Shown here piece by piece: positions 58,005-64,000 of a stretch of 64,000 nt of DNA (its first letter is position 1; each line of letters begins with the position of its first letter). The position numbers were made by a program, and so were the translations under genes. The notes under the pieces are model-generated. The model was not told the DNA's origin and searched no databases. It saw only the letters and a list, made by a program, of their open reading frames with translations. The DNA comes from Haliotis asinina (taxonomy: Eukaryota > Mollusca > Gastropoda > Lepetellida > Haliotidae). The stretch lies in contig NC_090280.1 in the NCBI RefSeq assembly GCF_037392515.1, positions 62,385,504-62,449,503 on the forward strand, written 5' to 3'.

Positions 58005-61000
58005 TGATAGTGATGATTGTAATGCATTCTTTTTGAACTTGAAAGTGTGTGGTCTTAGAAAAAGACTTGAATGTTATGAATCTGTTAAGCTCATAGAAGA
58101 CAGATATCACAGGTTTTCAAGAAGCTAAAACAGAATGTTTTGATGACATAAAAATGGACAGTTATAAAATATATGTACAGTACAGAGTGAATGCAGCTAG
58201 GAAGTCTGGTGTGACTGGAGTTGCCATAAAACATGAATATGAAAAATATGTCACAATATTAGAAAATGATTACAGATTTACATTACGGATAAAAATAGAG
58301 GAAGACGTGTTTCATATAGACCACTATGCATGTCTGCATAGTGTACCTACTACACGAAGGTTCAAAATATGTAAACAATGATGCTTTCAATAGAACAGTC
58401 ACTTTTGTACTACCTTTCACTTAGTGACTATACTACCCTAATCGGGGACTTTATTGCACGAACTAATAACATGAAGGACTTCCTGTTATTAGACAAACAT
58501 ATTGTTGACGAGTTCGATAGACGAAATGAACACTGAAATAAACCCTGAATTTATTCTAGATGATCTAAACCTTCCTCGTGATAGAATTTCTCAAGATGTA
58601 GATAGAGGCAACAGTTTTGGATTTAAACTGATACTGAATTATGCAAACGTCTACACACGTTTATTTGTAATGGGCGGCTAGCGCAAGGATAAGGTAAAAG
58701 GTAAGGCAACGTGTAAAAACAAATCTGTTATCGATTACGTTATTGCATCCCCTTTATGTTTACCACTACATCTGTACTCAGATGTCCATTGCCCTGTTCA
58801 CTTAACAGTAAGAACGACCATGTGCAGCAGTACGTCCCAGTCCGCTAGTTATCCAGTATAGGAGCAAAGCCTCCAAACTAGTACACCAAACCACTATGAC
58901 ATTGAAAAGTCGACCGCGTTCTGACAAAACTTGAAAATAGAAAAAGCTATCGGACATTCTTCGACGCACAGAGTTAGTGTGCGAGTCAGGGGTTGACCCA
59001 GATACGGTAGATGACATCGTCAGCGAGCCTCACCACCCGGTCCCGTTAGGCGCCTCTTACGACAAGCATAGTCGCCTTTTATGGCAAGTATTGGTTGCTG
59101 AAGGCCTATTCTATCCCGGGACCTTCACGGGTCGAAACCTGGAAGCCCTGGTTCAACAATGAATGTAGGAATATGCGTAAAAAAAATCATAAATCTAAGA
59201 ATGAACCACGTTGCACAGACAGAAATTTTGTGGAACGTCCCGTGCCTATAGAAAATGTATGGATAAATGTATTCAGATATTTTCTACAGAGACAACTAAA
59301 CAGTTTCGTAATAAAAGAAAACATTCACCGAAAGAATACTGGAAGATACTAAATAAGCCTGACAGTGAAACAATAAACAAGTCACCAAGCATTGATGACT
59401 TTCATGAATATTTTAAGAAATTAAATGAAACGAAATGTAATGATGAAGTTCTTATTGAGAATGGCGACAGCGATAACCTTTCGTTTGATACCAATATTCT
59501 CAATGATACCAATACAAGTAATGAAATTGGCTTTGCCATCAGAGCCTAAAAAGGGATAAGGCATCTGGAACAGATTTAGTACAAAATGATTATATAACCG
59601 ACGCTTCAGAAAGGATAATTGGATTGTTCCGTGTAGTGGTCTTAAAAGCAGAATTAAACCTGTTTATAAGAAGAAAGCTGACCCTATGGTTCCAAATTCC
59701 TGTAGACCCAAAACCACGGTACGTTGTTTTGGAAAACTATTTACTAGTATTTTAAACATAAGACTTTCTCATTTCGGAGAGAAAAACAACTTTTTATCCC
59801 TGTCCCAATCAGGTTTTCAAAAAGGTTTATCAGTTTGCGACAAGCTAGTTGTAATGCATATGTTATCCGAATTTTAAAACTTTCCAAACGAAAACTTATA
59901 CCAAAAATGGTATAAGTGGGAAAATATTGTCTCTCAAGAAATATTTATCACTACATAAAATCTACTATTATGTTAGATAACCATATTCCATCGTACTTTC
60001 CAGGTAACACAGGAGTGAGACAAGGTGAAAAACCAACCCCCTTATTATTCTCACTTTTTATAAATGACGTAGAACCGTTTCTTTACAGTAAAGGTTGCTC
60101 AGCAATTAACATACAATAAGTAGATGAAAATAGAATAACATGCATGATAAAGTTCATAGTGCTCTTATATGCAGACGATGCTGTCCTTGTAAGTGATAGC
60201 ACAAGTCATCTATAACTGTCCCTAAATCTTTCCACTATTGACTAAATCTTTGACAATTGTACTCAGTGGAAGTTGAAAGATAATCTGTCTAAAACCAAAA
60301 TAGTTGCTTTTGGAAGTTGTCCCTTTAAAAACTCAAAGAATAAATTATGTTTTTATTCTGGGGACAAGCTCATTGAAACCACCGACTGCTGCACTTATCT
60401 TGGTATCACACTCCATCAAAAGGGAAGGTTTGTAGCAACAATTAAAAGTTTAGTGGAAGATGCAACTGAAGCAATGTTTTCGCCCTTGTAAAAATATCGT
60501 GATCTGAATCTACCTTTGGATTACTTGATATCAGCTTTCGATATTATGATAGTCCCTATATTAACGTATGCTTCTGAAATATGGGGTTTTGAATGTCTAT
60601 CCATAATAGAGAAAAAATTATTTAAAATTTCTAAAATTTGCTTCTGGTCTTCGAAACTCAACCCCAAATGTCGTGCTTTATTGGGAATTAGAAAGATATC
60701 CTACATAAACTGTCTACAAATACTCATAAAACGAAATTATCGACCATTTATTATTCGATTATTTCATTTATTCAATTTCAGTATATATTCTTCTCCAAAT
60801 ACCTTACCTTATTTACGTTAAATTTGTCTCAGAGATCTTAGATAATTATGGAATCTCAGAAATCTATGAACACCCGTTCCTGTATATGTTCATCAGAATG
60901 TTGGTTTCAAAAGCAGAAACAATACTCAACATTTGAGAGATTTGAAACAAGACCAATATTTGAAAAAATGGCGATGCGAACTTGCGTCTAGTTCAAAGGG

Positions 61001-61345
61001 AAAATTTTACCAAAATATTAAAGGCAATCTATGTTTTAAACACTACCTCTTCCTTCCTAAATCTATACGGAGTCCAACACTTAGATTTAAGCTATCAAAC
61101 CACAATTTGCCGATAGAACAACAATAAAATAGGCTCTTTGCGATTCTCCGTCTGTTGGGGACGAATTCCATTACCTTTTTACATGTGAAGCTCTTCTCCA
61201 ACAGCGGATGATGTACATCCCGAAATATTTCTGTGAATCTGTTTGAACTTAAACGGCTATTCTCAATCAAGAAAACAAAACATTTGAAAACATCGCTGAA
61301 TTTCTAAATGCCTTCTCAAATATACTGAAATTGTAACGAATTGTG
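58005..61345 (+). mobile_element. LINE ORF2 remnant: endonuclease + reverse transcriptase
   Basis: Plus-strand blocks in order: endonuclease-like pieces 'LKVCGLRKRLECYESVKLIE' (58035), 'GVAIKHEYEKY' (58210), 'YTTLIGDFIARTNNMKDFLL' (58430; GDFNAR-like) and 'VIDYVIASPL..SDVHCPVHL' (58730; SDHxPV-like). Then 'WKPWFNNECRNMRKKNHKSK' (59140), RT pieces 'LSLSQSGFQKGLSVCDKLVV' (59800), 'GVRQGEKPTPLLFSLFINDV' (60015), 'LYADDAVLVS' (60170) and 'LPIVPILTYASEIWGFE'-like (60550), and a C-terminal 'LRFKLSNHNLPIEQ' (61085). Stops and shifts occur between nearly all blocks. A SINE interrupts it at about 58985-59140. The clade is not determined. Confidence 0.85.
58985..59140 (+). mobile_element. SINE (long type) fragment inserted in the LINE
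   Basis: 'GATGACATCGTCAGCGAGCC', 'TCACCACCCGGTCCCGTTAG', 'GACAAGCATAGTCGCCTTTT' and 'GGCCTATTCTATCCCGGGAC' form one of the least diverged SINE 3' halves here. LINE sequence continues right after it (TWKPWFNNECR). Confidence 0.82.
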
Positions 61346-61482
61346 ATGATAATAATTTGTCTGCCTTCTCTTGTATCCGCCACCTTGACTGTATAAGAAT
61401 GTCAAATATTATATCATTATATTCTCATGAACACCGAGTGTGTGTCTTTAGAGAAAAATGTTCTGTTCTGTTCTATTTACAG

Positions 61483-61669
61483 GTTCATGTTCTCCAAGGC
61501 AATCAACACTGCGGGTGTTATTAGCGCTGTGTTGAGTATTGCCACTCTCCTGGGCTCTGGACCTCTCTCTCGACTGGAAAAGATGTGCAATGAAACATTT
61601 AATTGGACATCACACATCATTCACATTCGTTACTGGTCTCTCATCGGAGCTGGTTGTATAAGGTACAAG
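61483..61669 (+). CDS. Candidate host exon, membrane-protein-like
   Basis: It is bounded by 'TATTTACAG' and 'TACAAG|GTAAGG'. It encodes FMFSKAINTAGVISAVLSIA then TLLGSGPLSRLEKMCNETFN and WTSHIIHIRYWSLIGAGCIR. The first part is a possible membrane helix and NET/NWT are potential glycosylation sites. There is no other exon in the window, and the family is unknown. Confidence 0.5.
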
Positions 61670-61699
61670 GTAAGGTGGGGTTAGGATGAAGACTGTATA

Positions 61700-62345
61700 G
61701 CATAATGGGGGCTTATGAAATAAGTGCAGTTGGACTGCATAGACTAAGTAAGGGTCCCATAAACGGAGAAGGGGGAGGGAGCGAGGGAGCGACGAAGGCA
61801 ATGGGCAAGGGCCGGAACTGGTGGTGACAGGCTATAGGAGAGCGGGTGGCCTTGACCCTGGCTGCGAGTGCTGGCGATGGGTTTGTTTGTCTTAATGAGT
61901 GAAGTAGGTGAAATGCAAACAATGGATAAGTGCAGTTGAATCCCGGGTCTAAATATGTAGGTTATTGATGACGCTTTACAGGAGAATTGATAAATTAGTT
62001 TGGAACGCCTGGCCTGAATGTAGAGGAGAGGTGATATCGCGGGTAACACAAATATGTTTGGGAGATTCTAAATTCCATGTAGTAGGTTGGAGTTTTGTAG
62101 GAAGACTGCTAGGGCTCTGAAGATGTTGTGTGGGTTTAGAAGTTGTGGTAAATAAGTGTGGAATGTAGGGTGAATACTGTTTGGAAGTTGCTTAATGTCT
62201 GCTTATCGTAGTTTGTTTGTAGTGTGTGAATGTGTGGTTTATGGCTTCCAGGGTTTTGCAATGCGTACATAAGCCATTTGTGTTTCTATTTTGTTTGTAT
62301 AGTGTGTTGTGATGCCTGTAATGTGTCTGTTTATGGCCGTGTCAA
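61700..62345. other. G/T-rich non-coding stretch
   Basis: I see no gene. The plus strand is G/T-biased with repeated TGTGT motifs, and minus-strand frames are short and Pro/Ser-rich. Confidence 0.5.
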
Positions 62346-62350
62346 TGTGT

Positions 62351-63265
62351 TTAGTGTTTGAGTGGATTTTTCTTATTGGTGATTTTATGATCGATGTGAT
62401 CGTCAAGTTCGTTCATTTTCCCCATGTTATTCATTGGTTCTCCTCGGACGTGTCTCGTGGCATTGTCCAGCAATTTTAGTTCATGAACGGTAAATTCGAG
62501 TCGAGGCAAGGGTTTGTTATGATATGTTCCCAACAGTTTTTTAATGACACGTTCGGGTGCACTGTCACGTTCGGACCCTACCCGGGTCTGCAGATCTTGG
62601 ACGACCTTCGGAGGCAGCTTAGGCCATGCACCACCGTAACTTTGCATGTTTACATTATCGCTGATAAAGTCGGTACCATGGCGGCTGGCCAGCGTAGCCA
62701 AGACGAGGGGCTTTCTAGTGCAAGCGTTCACGAGATCGACTCCCAGGTGAGTCGTCAGTAACAGTAAGCCCCTGTCATTTATGGTAGACTGATACTGAGG
62801 CCCAATTCCTATCACGTTCTAAACCGTCATAACAATCGTTTACTCAACTCAGCTCGTTGCTCAACGAAATGTCATCATCGTAATCAACGTGAGCTGGAAC
62901 ACCAGCAGCAAATATCCGTCTCAATATCATCCATTATATTAAGTATATTAAACTCATATATTTTTATGTGTATAATGTCACAATACGGAAGAAACCTAGA
63001 TCCTTTTCGAAGATTAAGAGTGCCTCTCGGTGTCAAAGGCGTTCATCAGTCAGTTACAATCACCAATAATCCGAGCAAGGTAGACTAAAACCAAATGCTG
63101 TTGGTTCGATTCCCATCCTGGGTGAGAATGACCTCATCGGCCCCAGGACGGTGCGACTGGCGTTTACCATCGGTCCGGGTGTGTATTTGATAATACTGGA
63201 CAGTTCGGGTGTGAACAGCTACAACAGCCGTAGGACTTCGCCGAACGGTGACGGAGACAATTAAG
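62351..63265. mobile_element. Fragment of a second, diverged Polinton (fossil)
   Basis: Minus strand 62815-62351 encodes a relative of the Polinton protein at 51253 ('LVLATLASRHGTDFISDNVN', 'KPLPRLEFTVHELKLLDNAT'). Plus strand from 62975 encodes a capsid-protein start (SQYGRNLDPFRRLRVPLGVK, then HQSVTITNNPSKVD). The two are divergent across an AT-rich spacer, as in the large element. Only this piece remains. It has several breaks and no terminal repeats, so it is much older. It is clearly a different lineage from the 14-kb element. Confidence 0.85.
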
Positions 63266-63269
63266 CTGG

Positions 63270-63840
63270 GGGTAAAGGTTGAGGTCACTTGACCTTTCTG
63301 ATTTAAACATATTTATTTCCGAAACCTGTGTTGGTAAGCAATCATATTTATGCTTTTGTAAATACCGCCTCAGCAACACGATAATTTCAAGATCGTGACG
63401 GATACAAATAAACGAAAATAATAGACAACCCATATGTTCATATATAAATAAAGTGTTACAAGTTAGTGCAGTATAGATGAAATTAACAGTACAATATGAT
63501 ACGCACTGCAATGATGGCAGGTAAACATACAGTTATAGCTTTATAGATTTTGCAGTTAAAACAGTGCGAAACTTGCCTATGCATGTACAAATCGATTACT
63601 TTTAGTTACGAAGTGATGAACAGATTTTAATATATACATTTCAAAATGTTTGCTTGAACTCGTGTTACCATATAGGGCAGTTTCTAAATTATATACGTGG
63701 ATTTAAAAGAATGTTCTAATTCCACTATATTTAACACAAGAAAAGGAATAATGAATTATCTGAATGCTCGATTTGGTGCCCACAAGAGCAGATCGGGTTT
63801 TCTGAAATATATCCTTGAAATTTGTCCCAAGTAAGATCTC
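63270..63840. other. Non-coding AT-rich stretch
   Basis: No supported gene or recognised repeat. Confidence 0.5.
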
Positions 63841-63841
63841 T

Positions 63842-63968
63842 GCATGCGAGTCTCAGTCGACTGTGAACTATATGACAGATTCTACATGCGAGTCTCAGTC
63901 GACTGTGAATTATATGACAGATTCTACATGCGAGTCTCAGTCGACTGTGAATTATCTGACAGTTTCTA
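63842..63968. repeat. 42-bp tandem repeat, three copies
   Basis: 'CATGCGAGTCTCAGTCGACT' recurs at 63843, 63885 and 63927 with very few differences. It contains the palindromic GTCGAC. Confidence 0.93.
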
Positions 63969-64000
63969 CTACCATGATATACATCAAAGTAAACATTTCA

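Noticed and set aside
57434-58110. Three overlapping minus-strand frames of 170-200 codons
   Set aside because: All are translations of the nine-copy 52-bp array in successive frames, with no start context, splice sites or family.
61850-62345. Minus-strand LINE 3' end (peptides with LCTHCKTLEAINHTF)
   Set aside because: One Cys/His pattern in an unclear frame; not enough to call.

Overview
This window reads as nuclear DNA of a marine gastropod mollusc, probably an abalone-like vetigastropod. The basis is spliced genes in AT-rich non-coding DNA, many microsatellites, and dozens of copies of tRNA-derived SINEs that share the tail 'GCGGCGTAAAACTAAACTCACTCACTCA'. I recall these SINEs from abalone sequence; no search was possible, so the genus is inference.

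Layout. (1) 1-8.3 kb holds minus-strand gene A, a TRIM-like E3 ligase: RING, B-box and coiled coil in one large exon, then small cassettes, then a 210-residue C-terminal exon. (2) 8.3-17.5 kb is repeats: SINEs, a long two-flavour minisatellite, a foldback element and a MITE. (3) 17.5-22.7 kb holds minus-strand gene B, a tandem paralogue of gene A whose five coding exons join in consistent phase to 583 codons. (4) 22.7-38 kb is gene-poor: SINEs, a tRNA-like core inside perfect 27-bp inverted repeats, two inverted copies of a 'GAAAGCGATA' element, a tRNA-Phe-like locus and two LINE fossils. (5) 38.3-39.8 kb is a Tc1-like transposon with an open 335-codon transposase. (6) 39.9-42.2 kb is a minus-strand NXPE-family gene (three exons seen). 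(7) 42,594-56,625 is a nearly whole Polinton/Maverick of about 14.0 kb. It has 143-bp terminal inverted repeats differing at about two sites and a 5-6 bp target duplication. It interrupts an older SINE whose two halves lie on either side. (8) 56.7-61.4 kb has minisatellites and a broken LINE carrying a SINE insertion. (9) 61.4-64 kb has a candidate host exon and a degraded piece of a second, diverged Polinton.

In the Polinton, integrase and protein-primed DNA polymerase B lie at one end on the minus strand. Next come four small genes, an A32-like packaging ATPase and a double-jelly-roll-type major capsid protein. A divergent and plus-strand set follows: membrane/coiled-coil protein, a capsid-associated protein on the opposite strand, a penton-like protein, a paralogous pair of beta-rich proteins and a terminal membrane protein. 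Virion-type genes almost all have a TATATA/TATAATA-like box just before the ATG, while integrase and polymerase lack it, which suggests two expression classes. The element looks largely whole, with about three breaks in all.

The likely host genes are the two TRIM-like paralogues, the NXPE gene and one orphan exon. Splice sites were read by eye and no transcript data were available.
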